Shown here piece after piece: positions 48,461 to 56,762 of a stretch of DNA of 64,000 bases. Position 1 is the stretch's first letter, and each line of letters starts with the position of its first letter. Position numbers and translations under genes: made by a program. The stretch is from Bradyrhizobium cajani (GTDB taxonomy: Bacteria; Pseudomonadota; Alphaproteobacteria; Rhizobiales; Xanthobacteraceae), in NCBI RefSeq assembly GCF_009759665.1, contig NZ_WQNE01000007.1, positions 186,001 to 250,000 of the forward strand, given 5' to 3'. The notes beneath the pieces were generated by a model that was given only the letters and a program-made list of their open reading frames with translations, did no database searches and was not told the DNA's origin.

Positions 48461-48501
48461 ATGGAATAATTATTGACTTTATTCCCTCTATGGAATATAT
48501 T
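48461..48501 (+). promoter_or_regulatory. Promoter and operator of the HigBA-like operon
   Basis: TTGACT (48473-48478), a 17-bp spacer and TATATT (48496-48501) form a near-consensus sigma-70 promoter. GGAATAA and TTATTCC form an inverted repeat overlapping the -35 box, and ATGGAATA is repeated at 48461 and 48490, 29 bp apart; these are likely sites for the antitoxin. The expected start of transcription (about 48506-48510) falls at the toxin ATG. Confidence 0.65.
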
Positions 48502-48505
48502 GTCA

Positions 48506-48868
48506 ATGACATGGAACGTCGAATACACGGACGAATTCGAGGAAGAGTTCTGGAATGGCCTCGGCGAGGCCGAACAGGAAGACGTCACCGCGTCGGTGTC
48601 TCTCCTCGAAGAGCGCGGCCCGAACCTGCCGTTTCCCTATTCGTCCGGTATCGAAGGCTCAAAGCATGGTCACATGCGCGAGTTACGGGTTCAGAGCGGA
48701 GGAAAGCCGATCCGGATTTTCTATGCTTTCGATCCGCGCCGCTCAGCGATCTTGCTGATTGGTGGAGACAAGACGGGCAAGGACAGGTTTTACGAGGAAA
48801 TGGTGCCTGTCGCTGACAAGCTTTATGACGTGCATCTCGAAGAGCTCAAGAAGGAGGGGTTGATCTGA
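48506..48868 (+). CDS. RelE/ParE-superfamily toxin (HigB-like, Gp49 type)
   Basis: A 120-residue protein (WNVEYTDEFEEEFWNGL, LPFPYSSGIEGSKHGHMREL, IRIFYAFDPRRSAILLIGGD) typical of phage-derived Gp49-like HigB toxins, which cut mRNA at the ribosome. Conserved basic/aromatic positions RELR and RIFYAF are present. The ATG at 48506 is preferred over an upstream frame start at 48473 because homologues begin there and the promoter covers the upstream part. The gene precedes its antitoxin, the usual HigBA order, and shares one base with it (TGATG). Confidence 0.85.
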   Translation: MTWNVEYTDEFEEEFWNGLGEAEQEDVTASVSLLEERGPNLPFPYSSGIEGSKHGHMRELRVQSGGKPIRIFYAFDPRRSAILLIGGDKTGKDRFYEEMVPVADKLYDVHLEELKKEGLI

Positions 48869-49206
48869 TGGCTGGACATCGTTCATTCAAGGGACTGACC
48901 AAGGGCTTTTCGCAAGAGCGCAAGGCGCGCGTTGTTGCGCGTGCGGACGTTCTCAAGAAGGAAATGGCGCTGCACGAACTACGGCAGGCGCGCGAGCGTT
49001 CGCAGGAAGAGTTGGCGCGCGAGTTACGGGTCGGGCAACCGGCCGTCGCCAAACTGGAGCGTCGTGCGGATATGTATGTCAGCAACTTGCGACGTTACAT
49101 CGAGGCGTTAGGCGGCTCGCTAGAAATCACGGCGCGTTTTCCGGAAGGAAGCGTCAACATCGTCAATTTCGGCGAGTTGGATGAGAGACGCGCGCAAGAA
49201 TCGTAA
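48868..49206 (+). CDS. XRE-family antitoxin (HigA-like)
   Basis: 112 residues with a helix-turn-helix of the XRE type: LHELRQARERSQEELARELR, then VGQPAVAKLERRADMYVSNL and YIEALGGSLEI. This C-terminal HTH layout is usual for antitoxins partnered with Gp49-like toxins. It should bind the toxin and repress the operon through the repeats at 48461-48501. It overlaps the toxin gene by one base. Confidence 0.87.
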   Translation: MAGHRSFKGLTKGFSQERKARVVARADVLKKEMALHELRQARERSQEELARELRVGQPAVAKLERRADMYVSNLRRYIEALGGSLEITARFPEGSVNIVNFGELDERRAQES

Positions 49207-49341
49207 ATTGAGCAATGGTCCGGCCGGGCGTTCGTGAGCGATCGGCAAGGGTGAAGTGCGCTTCTGTCCCTCTGCGATGAGCCCGCGTTAGCTGCGGGTC
49301 TCCCCGGCCGGTGCCTTAGCCCCCTCGAAAAGGGCGTCCCA

Positions 49342-49566
49342 CTATTTCATGTTGACCGGATGCGACGGCGGCAGCGCGTCCACGAGGTTGCATCTCACGC
49401 GGTAAATCTCGTGCGTGCCGATTTTCTCAAACGTTCATCGATCGGCTCCGGCCAAAACCGCACTTCTGGATACCCCTTGTCGTGCCAATAGGCTTCTAGC
49501 CGTTTCGCAAGTTCCGTTGCGCCGCGGCGATTCAAAGTATCGTTACGGTATTGTTTGACCGTATCG
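49342..49566 (-). pseudogene. Small conserved protein broken by a frameshift
   Basis: From about 49566 the frame reads DTVKQYRNDTLNRRGATELA and WHDKGYPEVRFWPEPIDER, then shifts near 49430. In the other frame it continues FEKIGTHEIYRVRCNLVDAL and PPSHPVNMK to a stop at 49342. A one-base change would restore a protein of about 75 residues. No function known. Confidence 0.6.
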
Positions 49567-49666
49567 AGCCGCGAAGCGGCGTCGCGTCCCGTCGGGGTAC
49601 GATCCCGTCGCGCATGCCCGATGAATTTTCGGGAAGTGGGATTTGATCGAGGGCCTGCAACCCCTC

Positions 49667-49759
49667 GGCTGTCAAGGCCAGGGCGAGCGGAAAGCACCGG
49701 ACCGGGTTGCAGCTTCGCGGCTGCCTGCACCACTCCCGTGCTTCCCGGCCTTGACAGCC
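49667..49759. repeat. Long-spaced 13-bp inverted repeat
   Basis: GGCTGTCAAGGCC (49667-49679) and GGCCTTGACAGCC (49747-49759) are perfect inverted repeats 67 bp apart. A second pair, CTGCAACCC and GGGTTGCAG, is nested with them (one arm just outside, one inside). The DNA between has no gene. It could be an IS end pair or a folded RNA. Confidence 0.5.
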
Positions 49760-49919
49760 ACACCCCGCTCAAGAGGGCATCCATCGGGTCTGCTGCGCAA
49801 ACCCGCTTTCAAGGGAAAGCGATCGAGCCGACGGGTGGATAGCAGAAACCAGTTCCTTCCCCGCATCGCTTCTAAGTCACTGAAATTGTGATAATTTCTC
49901 CGTTCGCCATCTTTGATGA

Positions 49920-49973
49920 GCAGTAAATAATGGCCTGCTAGCAAATATTCAGTCTTTCTGATATATTTACTGC
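49920..49973. promoter_or_regulatory. Nested inverted repeats upstream of the AbiE-like operon
   Basis: GCAGTAAATA (49920-49929) and TATTTACTGC (49964-49973) are perfect 10-bp inverted repeats; inside them AAATATTCAG and CTGATATATTT form a second, imperfect pair. The block ends 11 bp before the antitoxin-like start. AbiEi antitoxins are known to repress their own promoter through inverted repeats, so these are likely operator sites. Confidence 0.55.
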
Positions 49974-49984
49974 GCAGCAAAAGG

Positions 49985-51088
49985 ATGACTTTCGTGGTCG
50001 ATTGGCAGGCGACGGAGAAGACGGTAGTCGACAAGCTTTTGAAGACACTTCAGGAGCTTCCGGCTGCCGACGCTCACCTACAGAGCGGCCAGCGGTCTTT
50101 CTCCAACGCCCGATCGCGGATAGACGCCGAAATCGCTCTCAGCATCTCCAATCAAAACCTCACGCTGCTCGTCGAGGCCAAGAAATCCCTCTTCCCGCGG
50201 GACGCGCGCGAAGCGCTTTGGCAGCTACGGGAATACGCAAGCCAATTTGGCGGCGGCGACCGCGTCATTCCCCTTCTTGCCGCTGAATCCATATCCCCCG
50301 GCTCGAAGGAATTTCTGCGACGGGAAAATGTCGGTTATTTCGACATGGGCGGAAGTCTCTTTATTCCCGCGCCCGGAGCCTATGTCCTGATCGATAAACC
50401 CGTGCCGAGGAACTTGGCCCGGTCGGTGACCACCGTTTTCAAAGGCAAACGCTCGCAAGTCCTCCGCGTCCTCCTGCATGACCCTCAGCACTGGTTTAGC
50501 GTGAAAGCGCTCTCGGAGGCGGCCCGCGTATCGCCTGCCACGGCCTCGGAAACGTTGATCATGCTCGAACGGTTCGAGTGGCTCGCCGCGCGCGGCCAAG
50601 GCCCTTCCAAGGAGCGCCAACTTACCGCGCCGCGAGCGCTACTGGACGAATGGAAAAAGCAGGTCCTCGCCGGCACCAAGCCGAAAACGCGCCGCTATTA
50701 TGTGCCTAACGCGACGAACGAGGATACGTTTATCGGCCGGATGGATACGGCTTTCGCGGAGGCTGGCGTCGAATATGTGCTCACTCAAGAATCAGCCGCC
50801 CAACGCTACGCGCCCTTCCTTTCCTCTCTGTCCCGCGTATCTTGCCGCGGGGCATCTACCCGCAGCGCGGGAAATGCTTTAAGTAAGCTCGGAGCCCGGG
50901 AGGTTTCCGAAGGCGCAAATTTCACTATGATCGAGACCCTCGCCGAGGAAGGGCCCTTCCTGTTTAAGGAGCGTCATGGTGCGGCCTGGCTTGCCAGCCC
51001 GGTCCAAGTCTATCTTGATCTGTTGATCGCGGGAGGGCGGGCTCAGGAGGCGGCTGAACATCTTCGCAAGGAAAGAATAGGTTTCTAA
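49985..51088 (+). CDS. AbiEi-like type IV antitoxin / transcription regulator
   Basis: A 367-residue protein. The middle contains a winged helix (SQVLRVLLHDPQHWFSVKAL, SEAARVSPATASETLIMLER, FEWLAARG) and the C-terminal part resembles the antitoxin domain (ALSKLGAREVSEGANFTMIE, GPFLFKERHGAAWLASPVQV). The N-terminal 130 residues (SRIDAEIALSISNQNLTLLV, EAKKSLFPRDAREALWQL) look like a restriction-endonuclease-like fold with an E-x-K core. It probably represses the operon and counteracts the nucleotidyltransferase encoded next. It shares one base with that gene (TAATG). Confidence 0.72.
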   Translation: MTFVVDWQATEKTVVDKLLKTLQELPAADAHLQSGQRSFSNARSRIDAEIALSISNQNLTLLVEAKKSLFPRDAREALWQLREYASQFGGGDRVIPLLAAESISPGSKEFLRRENVGYFDMGGSLFIPAPGAYVLIDKPVPRNLARSVTTVFKGKRSQVLRVLLHDPQHWFSVKALSEAARVSPATASETLIMLERFEWLAARGQGPSKERQLTAPRALLDEWKKQVLAGTKPKTRRYYVPNATNEDTFIGRMDTAFAEAGVEYVLTQESAAQRYAPFLSSLSRVSCRGASTRSAGNALSKLGAREVSEGANFTMIETLAEEGPFLFKERHGAAWLASPVQVYLDLLIAGGRAQEAAEHLRKERIGF

Positions 51089-51981
51089 TGGCCAAGCCCG
51101 AAACCGCTGCCGGATATGAAAAACAAGTCACGGAAAACTGCGAGCGGCTGCTCGTTACCCTGATCCGGAATCTCGGACCGTGGAAGAAATCCGTTTATCT
51201 CGTCGGCGGACTCACGCCACGCTACCTCGTCACGAAGCCGCCGCCAGGTAAACAGCATGCCGGCACGGGCGATGTCGATGTCGTCGTCGAGCAGCAGGTG
51301 CTCGCCGACACGGAGGCCTATCGAACCCTCGAAGAAAATCTCAAGCGGATGGGGTTCACGCGCGCCACGAACGACAAGGGACAGCCGCTATCCTGGCGCT
51401 GGCAAGCCAAGACCGAATCCGGCGGCTCAATCATTCTGGAATTCCTTGCCGACGATCCCAAACGTGGCGGCGGAAAAGTCGCTCCGTTGCCCGCGGAGGG
51501 AGGGAATATCTCCGCGTTGAACGTTCCGCACGCATCGCTCGTGTTTGATCATTACGAAGTCAAGGAGATCGCCGCGGACCTGCTTGGCGGCAAAGGCGTG
51601 GCCACCGAGGAAGTCCGCCACGCGGATATCGTGAGCTTCACCTGCCTCAAGGCTTACGCACTGGATGATCGGCACGAACGCAAGGACGCTCATGACATCG
51701 TCTATTGCCTGGAAAACACCGAGGGCGGCATTGAAAAAGCGGCTGAGAAATTCAAGGCGGCGATGGCCGGCAAGCATGCGGACGTGATCAAGGAAGTCTT
51801 GGCGATCCTGCGCAAGCATTTCGTGACGGACGACAAAACGGAAGGCTATCGCAAGGACGGCTCCGTCGCCGTGGCTCAGTTTGAAATCGAAGGCGACGAC
51901 GCGGAAGCGCGCGAGCAACGGACACTACGCCAGCGCGTTGCAAGTGATGTCGTGACGCGCTTCGTCGAAGCCGTGGGCTAA
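51088..51981 (+). CDS. Nucleotidyltransferase-fold protein, AbiEii-like partner
   Basis: 297 residues with a nucleotidyltransferase signature: VYLVGGLTPRYLV followed by GTGDVDVVVEQQ, giving the GG...DxD metal site, and then LADDPKRGGGK and CLKAYALDDRHERKDAHDIV, a typical later segment of this superfamily. Paired with the AbiEi-like gene it should form a type IV-style toxin-antitoxin or phage-exclusion module. AbiEii-like toxins modify tRNA by adding nucleotides; whether this divergent member does so is unknown. Confidence 0.72.
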   Translation: MAKPETAAGYEKQVTENCERLLVTLIRNLGPWKKSVYLVGGLTPRYLVTKPPPGKQHAGTGDVDVVVEQQVLADTEAYRTLEENLKRMGFTRATNDKGQPLSWRWQAKTESGGSIILEFLADDPKRGGGKVAPLPAEGGNISALNVPHASLVFDHYEVKEIAADLLGGKGVATEEVRHADIVSFTCLKAYALDDRHERKDAHDIVYCLENTEGGIEKAAEKFKAAMAGKHADVIKEVLAILRKHFVTDDKTEGYRKDGSVAVAQFEIEGDDAEAREQRTLRQRVASDVVTRFVEAVG

Positions 51982-52181
51982 CTTGCGACGTCCAACAAAC
52001 GGATAACAAAGCGTACAACAATCGCGCGTTTGTTGATTGGCGCAGTTTTTTAAGTATTGTTGCTTTCTGTTCAGGGCGCTTCGCCCGCTCCACTACTTAG
52101 CAGGTTTCCGCAGAGAAGTATTCTCGCTTTATTCTCGGGGTAGCCTTCCGGAACTCGGAAGCTTGTGGCAATCCTTATGGA

Positions 52182-52796
52182 ATGGGATTGCCGGTCAGAA
52201 CACTCATCGGGATCGTGCTCGCTTTCGTCAGCACCCTCATTGCGCGCACCGCATTCGAGATTTCATATCGGCTTGGCTTCTACCCGGAAAAATGGCTGGC
52301 CGACCTAACCATGGGCGCGCTTGGCAGTACGCTCGCTTTTTGGCTCATCCTAAGTGTGGCTGCATTCGCAATCTGGATTGGCCTTGAATTCGCCGCCCGT
52401 CGTTGGCTGCGTGCGAACTCAGGCATGCCCCCACTTGGAACTGCCGGCGATGACAAAATACCTGGGCCCACAATTACCCAATACCTGCCAGCGACCGCTC
52501 CTGCGATTCTTCTCCAGGACGGATGGATATTGAACTTCAACCCGACCGTACTCACGGGCCGGAAGCTGATTTCGTTCAACTCAAATGGTCAAATTGGAGA
52601 GGGCAGGAATCAGAACGAGTGGACCTGGTCGATGGTCGGGGACGAGCTTGAGATACGGCGCAGAAATGGGGATCTTCAAAATCGTTTCAGGTTCGATCCG
52701 CATGGCACGAAATTTATTTCGACCAACCATCCGGACGCGCAAGGCATAAGAGATCAATTCATCTTTCGAGACCGCGCTGCCCAAAATTCCAGCTGA
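52182..52796 (+). CDS. Hypothetical membrane protein with two N-terminal helices
   Basis: 204 residues. Two hydrophobic segments (TLIGIVLAFVSTLIARTAF; TLAFWLILSVAAFAIWIGL) are followed by a soluble domain rich in beta-forming residues and ending in a charged tail (NEWTWSMVGDELEIRRRNGD). No family recognised. It lies about 200 bp after the AbiE-like pair, in the same direction, and may be part of the same defence-type cargo. Confidence 0.55.
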   Translation: MGLPVRTLIGIVLAFVSTLIARTAFEISYRLGFYPEKWLADLTMGALGSTLAFWLILSVAAFAIWIGLEFAARRWLRANSGMPPLGTAGDDKIPGPTITQYLPATAPAILLQDGWILNFNPTVLTGRKLISFNSNGQIGEGRNQNEWTWSMVGDELEIRRRNGDLQNRFRFDPHGTKFISTNHPDAQGIRDQFIFRDRAAQNSS

Positions 52797-52857
52797 GCCG
52801 AATCCCTCCTCATTCGGGAAGAACGAAGCGGAGAAAAGAGGTGAGATTATTCGCTAC

Positions 52858-53040
52858 TTGGAAGATGCACTCGCAATCGCGAATAAAATTGAAGTCACGA
52901 TACGGGCTATCCAATGGAACGAGCGTTGGACGAAACGCGTGCAAAACAATTCCCGGTTGACCAATAGTGGCGCGCTCCAAGAGCGCGCCGTTCGATTGTT
53001 GAAAGTGCTGACGCTGTCCGCCGGTTTTGAGGCTCCATAA
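52858..53040 (+). CDS. Short possible protein, start uncertain
   Basis: The frame is open from 52750 to 53040 with protein-like content (EDALAIANKIEVTIRAIQWN, LQERAVRLLKVLTLSAGFEA). Only a TTG (52858) can serve as a start, and no ribosome site precedes it. It may be the tail of a decayed gene. Confidence 0.35.
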   Translation: MEDALAIANKIEVTIRAIQWNERWTKRVQNNSRLTNSGALQERAVRLLKVLTLSAGFEAP

Positions 53041-53079
53041 ATCTAACCGTCATCGCTTGTGAGCATTTACAAGGATTTG

Positions 53080-53343
53080 TCAGACGATTGATCCCATAGA
53101 CACGAGATCCTGCCGAATGGCATTCTCCGCGTCTAGTCGCTCTCGAGTTTGAGGTTGCTGCAGATGACGAAGGACCGTGATGCCGGAGTTTAGCAACGCA
53201 GATCTATAACTGCGCGCACTTTTTCGTCGCTCACGCGCATAGAAAGCAAAAAATCCGCGGTATCGTTGTTCTACTCTACCCGAGCGGCATGACGACCCCA
53301 CGTCAACAACGACCATCACGTCACCACTCTCTTCCATCATCAT
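53080..53343 (-). CDS. Small hypothetical protein
   Basis: An 87-residue frame starting MMMEESGDVMVVVDVGSSCR, then YRGFFAFYARERRKSARSYR and a charged helical tail. Composition looks genuine, but no family is recognised. The gene has no adjacent partners. Confidence 0.4.
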   Translation of the reverse strand: MMMEESGDVMVVVDVGSSCRSGRVEQRYRGFFAFYARERRKSARSYRSALLNSGITVLRHLQQPQTRERLDAENAIRQDLVSMGSIV

Positions 53344-53621
53344 GATGTATACAGACCCAGGAGGTGGCTGCCAGAAAGTTGCTCATGGCAATCGATGTCG
53401 AAGGGGGGCACAGCGGTCTCATACCAAATAATCTGTGGTTGTAGTGTTTTCGGTGCTGGGCGAATAGAGCGTCTTATACAACCTTTGGCTGGATGGCGCT
53501 ATCTCAAGGCGCCAGGCTCGTACATGCGTATTCGGCCACGAGGCCGGAAGTGCGTGTGCTTAGTGTCCAGCCACCGATTGTTACCGATTTTGCAAAACCG
53601 AACACTTTTTTGGAGAGTGCG

Positions 53622-54539
53622 ATGAAGGCCAAAGCGATACTCCCGTTCGCATTTTGTCTGCTTTCTGCCGGCGACGCCTCCGCCTGGAATCTCAGGGGCC
53701 ATATGGAGATAGCGGCTATCGCCTGGGATCAGCTGACGCCTAGAGCCAAGGCTAGGGTCAGTCAGCTGCTAAGACTGAACCCGGATTATGATCACTGGGT
53801 TGAGGGTTTCTCGAGCCGCGAGAAAAGCAAGGCCGCCTTTACCCGTGCCGCGGGATGGGCGGATGACATCAAGAAAAAGGACGACTACACGGATGACGGC
53901 GAAAAGCCGTCAGGTCCCGATTCTGCGCGCAACATAGGCTACCGCGACAAACTGATGCATCGCTACTGGCATTACAAGGATATTCCGTTCTCGCCGGATG
54001 GGACCCAGACGCATGACGGGCCCGAGCCTAACGCTGAGACTCAGATTATTACCTTCCGTAATGCGCTCGCCTCGGAAGCTTCTGATGACGTGAGATCGTA
54101 TGATCTCGTCTGGCTGCTTCACTTGGTCGGCGACGTCCACCAGCCCCTACACGCAACCTCGCGTTTTACCCAGGATTTGCCAGATGGCGATCGTGGCGGC
54201 AACGACGTGAAATTGTGTGAAAGGCCGTGCAGGAACGAGCTGCACGCCTTCTGGGACAATCTTTTTGGAACGGGAACGAGCACGCGCGCGGCGATCAACG
54301 CAGCAAGAAAGGTCGATGATGCGCCTGCTGGGAGCGCCGCCAACGAGGACGTCCATGCCTGGATCGTGGAGAGCTTCGAGCTGGCCAAGAGCGACGTTTA
54401 TAAGCCGCCAATCGGCGTGGGCGGTGGGCCGTTCACCATCACCGACACGTACAAGCGAAAGGCGAAGGCAGTTGCGAATGAACGGGCGGCCATCGCGGGA
54501 GCACGCCTCGCGAAGCTCCTGAACAACGCACTGCAATAG
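53622..54539 (+). CDS. S1/P1-type nuclease, secreted
   Basis: The ATG at 53622 follows GGAGAG and gives 305 residues with a signal peptide cut after DASA, so the mature protein begins with Trp, whose amino group is a zinc ligand in this family. Further zinc ligands are visible in WNLRGHMEIAAIAWDQL, HRYWHYKDIPF, WLLHLVGDVHQPLHA and NELHAFWDNLFG. S1/P1 nucleases degrade single-stranded DNA and RNA and remove 3' phosphates. It should act in the periplasm or outside the cell, perhaps for phosphate or nucleotide scavenging. It stands alone. Confidence 0.92.
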   Translation: MKAKAILPFAFCLLSAGDASAWNLRGHMEIAAIAWDQLTPRAKARVSQLLRLNPDYDHWVEGFSSREKSKAAFTRAAGWADDIKKKDDYTDDGEKPSGPDSARNIGYRDKLMHRYWHYKDIPFSPDGTQTHDGPEPNAETQIITFRNALASEASDDVRSYDLVWLLHLVGDVHQPLHATSRFTQDLPDGDRGGNDVKLCERPCRNELHAFWDNLFGTGTSTRAAINAARKVDDAPAGSAANEDVHAWIVESFELAKSDVYKPPIGVGGGPFTITDTYKRKAKAVANERAAIAGARLAKLLNNALQ

Positions 54540-54547
54540 TGAGCGCG

Positions 54548-54670
54548 ATGCGCCGCCCGGCAGCGACGGTTATGATTGCGATGCTGCCGTTTGCATTCAG
54601 CTCATTGGCGCGGGCCGCTCCGGGTGACCGCCTGCGCCGCCGGAACTGCAATCGAGGGGCCGGTGAATAG
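54548..54670 (+). CDS. Short secreted peptide ORF
   Basis: Only 40 codons: a signal-peptide-like start (MRRPAATVMIAMLPFAFSSL, ARA) then a basic tail (PGDRLRRRNCNRGAGE). It begins 9 bp after the nuclease stop and could be a truncated remainder of a longer exported protein. Confidence 0.35.
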   Translation: MRRPAATVMIAMLPFAFSSLARAAPGDRLRRRNCNRGAGE

Positions 54671-55377
54671 CATTTGCCTCATTGCGCGACATTACAATTC
54701 GAGCGGTTACGCTCTTGCCTCTCCGGGACGAGGACTTTTCCACCTTAATATCACACGACTTCGTAGGCGATTAGGACTGATGTAAAGGTGAGAGAGCGAT
54801 CCCGTGGATTTCATCTATCCGCTCATCCAATATGTCGCGCTTGGCTATGTCGGGCGCTGTTTTCCCGAGCTTGCCGCATTTGGCCGCCTCTTTCCGCCAC
54901 CTATCAATCTTGGCTTGATGGTCTACCACCTCGCTGTCCCGCTTCACCAAGAAGCCCCAGCCGGGCTGGCGCGGCTGGGGCTTAAGATGCGTGCCCGTGT
55001 TGAGGCGGACACCGCCGGACCCTAGCAAACCTCAAACGGAGTTTTTCGGCGATATGATTTGCCTCTAGGCCGAAAACCTCCGCGGGAGCATTGACCAGCG
55101 AGTGTCCGCCTCTGAAAGGTCACGGGCGTCAGCCGCGGCTATCCGTTATGGTAACCTCAATTGGCGCGCTGCTCGTCGCTCTTGTCGTTGGACTTGGCGT
55201 TGAACAGAGCGGTCGGCAGATGTCCGACTCGGAAATGAAGGCCTTCGACGCGAAACTGAGAGTGCAAACAGCAATGTATTGAGAGCGTCAAAAATAGCGG
55301 CTCATTGGCCGAAAGCATGAAGGCCTATGCTGAGGTTGCCGTGAGGCAATGCACAGAAAAGACGCCGGTCGGACCGA
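54671..55377. other. Region with short frames and one copy of a 97-bp repeat
   Basis: Plus frame 54804-55025 (GTG start) and minus frame 54771-55028 oppose each other; neither is recognisable. A plus ORF at 55148-55282 begins with a hydrophobic stretch (MVTSIGALLVALVVGLGV) and may be a fragment of a membrane-anchored protein. Confidence 0.35.
54962..55058 (+). repeat. 97-bp dispersed direct repeat, copy 1
   Basis: The block is ungapped and about 90 percent identical by eye to 60805-60901 (offset 5843). It ends with GACACCGCCGGACCC and a TAG, so both copies carry the same short coding tail (LARLGLKMRARVE) in one frame. Confidence 0.75.
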
Positions 55378-55575
55378 TTAGGCGCGATCGAGCCAGTCGC
55401 TGTAAGGGCGGTTTTGGAATTTCGACGCGACCTCGTCGAAAAGCTCCCGGGCGGCCTTTTCGTCGCCTTCGATGCTGATCAGGGCAAAGTGGTCAACCAC
55501 CTTCGGCCTCATGCTGCTGGCATGGGCCAAAACCTGGATCGTGGCTTTCCCATTAGAAAATTGTCGAGTACTCAC
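55378..55575 (-). CDS. Small hypothetical protein
   Basis: A 65-residue frame (MSTRQFSNGKATIQVLAHAS, HFALISIEGDEKAARELFDE, VASKFQNRPYSDWLDRA) with compact alpha/beta composition and typical charge. No family recognised. No close neighbours. Confidence 0.5.
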   Translation of the reverse strand: MSTRQFSNGKATIQVLAHASSMRPKVVDHFALISIEGDEKAARELFDEVASKFQNRPYSDWLDRA

Positions 55576-55649
55576 TTGCTATCCATCCTTGCGCAGATTC
55601 ATGGCACGATAGGCTTTTTGGCGTAGCTCAACCCGATAAAGCTGGGCTC

Positions 55650-55853
55650 CTAGTTCCTGTGATGGCGAACTTTCAAGCTATCATGATCTTCGCTTGGTGG
55701 TCCGCTGTTCTCATCAACTAGTGCGGGTGAAAGCCTACCCTTGGGGCCGTTCTGACGGCTCGATTTGCGCGGCTTGCGCGGCGGAATCGTGAGTACTGCA
55801 ACGAGGATGTTGATCAACAGCCAAATACTGAGAAGTACAAGAATCGTTCGCAT
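55650..55853 (-). CDS. Small single-pass membrane protein
   Basis: From the ATG at 55853 the product is 67 residues: a hydrophobic helix (TILVLLSIWLLINILVAVL) followed by a basic, Pro-rich tail (PPRKPRKSSRQNGPKGR) that would face the cytoplasm or periplasm. An upstream ATG at 55880 adds nine residues. Function unknown. Confidence 0.5.
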   Translation of the reverse strand: MRTILVLLSIWLLINILVAVLTIPPRKPRKSSRQNGPKGRLSPALVDENSGPPSEDHDSLKVRHHRN

Positions 55854-56001
55854 CAACTTCTCGACCTTCTTGCCCAACAAAGCCGCAAATGGATCGATCG
55901 CGTAACTCGGGTACTTGGCACACGACCGCGACTTACAACCTTGGCGGGCCCGGTATGCTGGATTGCACTGATTAGCACTACAGCGAAGGCGAGAACCGTC
56001 T

Positions 56002-56403
56002 TTGATCGGTAGTTATCGGCCGTCTTTCTGCTCTATCGCCGCGTTTGACGCGGCGCCGCCAGCCTCGACGGCTTCGAAGGGGATTCTCCCGGAACCAGTA
56101 CGTTTGGCCCTAAAGCGTAAAGGCAACGCATGTTGGCCGGATGACGTTGTCGTCATGGATAATCTCGGCAGCCACAAGGGTGCAGGCGTCCGCGCAGCGA
56201 TCGAGGCTACCGGCGCAAAGCTCCTTTATTTCCCGCCCTACAGCCCCGATCTCAATCCGTTCTCCAAACTCAAAGCTCTGCTGCGCACCGCCGCAGAGCG
56301 AACCGTCGAAGGTTTATGGAGCGCAATCGGGCGCTGCCTCGACCGCTTCACGCCGCATGAATGCGCCAACTACTTCGGAGCCGCTGGATACGAACCAACC
56401 TGA
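56002..56403 (+). pseudogene. IS630-family transposase remnant lacking its catalytic Glu
   Basis: The C-terminal half of an IS630-type transposase: DDVVVMDNLGSHKGAGVRAA, LLYFPPYSPDLNPF, then KLKALLRTAAERT. The usual NPIEQAFxKLK has lost four residues, removing the final Glu of the DDE triad. The N-terminal half is replaced by unrelated sequence. Non-functional. Confidence 0.8.
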
Positions 56404-56511
56404 TCGAGAACCGCTCTAGGGGCTAAGCGGCGGCTAAACAGGTAACCCCAGCGATAGGATGGATCTATCGCGGACTGGTGACGAGTACCACGAGAACGCA
56501 TGGGCATTGAG

Positions 56512-56543
56512 AACCCGCCGGCTCCCCGGTCGGCGGGTTTTTC
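56512..56543 (+). terminator. Rho-independent terminator
   Basis: AACCCGCCG and CGGCGGGTT form a perfect 9-bp stem around a 10-nt loop, followed by a T-run on the plus strand. It probably ends transcription from the left; it also lies just past the minus-strand gene at 56550, though that strand lacks a T-run. Confidence 0.75.
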
Positions 56544-56549
56544 AAGCGA

Positions 56550-56762
56550 CTAGCCCTCCTGGCAGGTGATGCCGAGGCTGTCGCAAGTGAGTGCGAAAGA
56601 CTCTTTTGATTTAGGATCTTCAAAACAGAACCTAGTACCGATCTCCGCGCGGTCGGTCCACCAGCCAACGTTAGCAGCTTTTGCGATACGGGAAGCTTCG
56701 CCCCGCAACAGGTCAAGCTGTTTCCCGGCAGCACGAACAATCAGGCAATTCTCCTTGGTCAT
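56550..56762 (-). CDS. Small hypothetical protein, Cys-containing
   Basis: 70 residues with a good GGAGAG ribosome site upstream of the ATG at 56762. The sequence (MTKENCLIVRAAGKQLDLLR, then IGTRFCFEDPKSKESFALTC) has four cysteines and no signal peptide. No family recognised. A strong hairpin lies just downstream. Confidence 0.55.
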   Translation of the reverse strand: MTKENCLIVRAAGKQLDLLRGEASRIAKAANVGWWTDRAEIGTRFCFEDPKSKESFALTCDSLGITCQEG

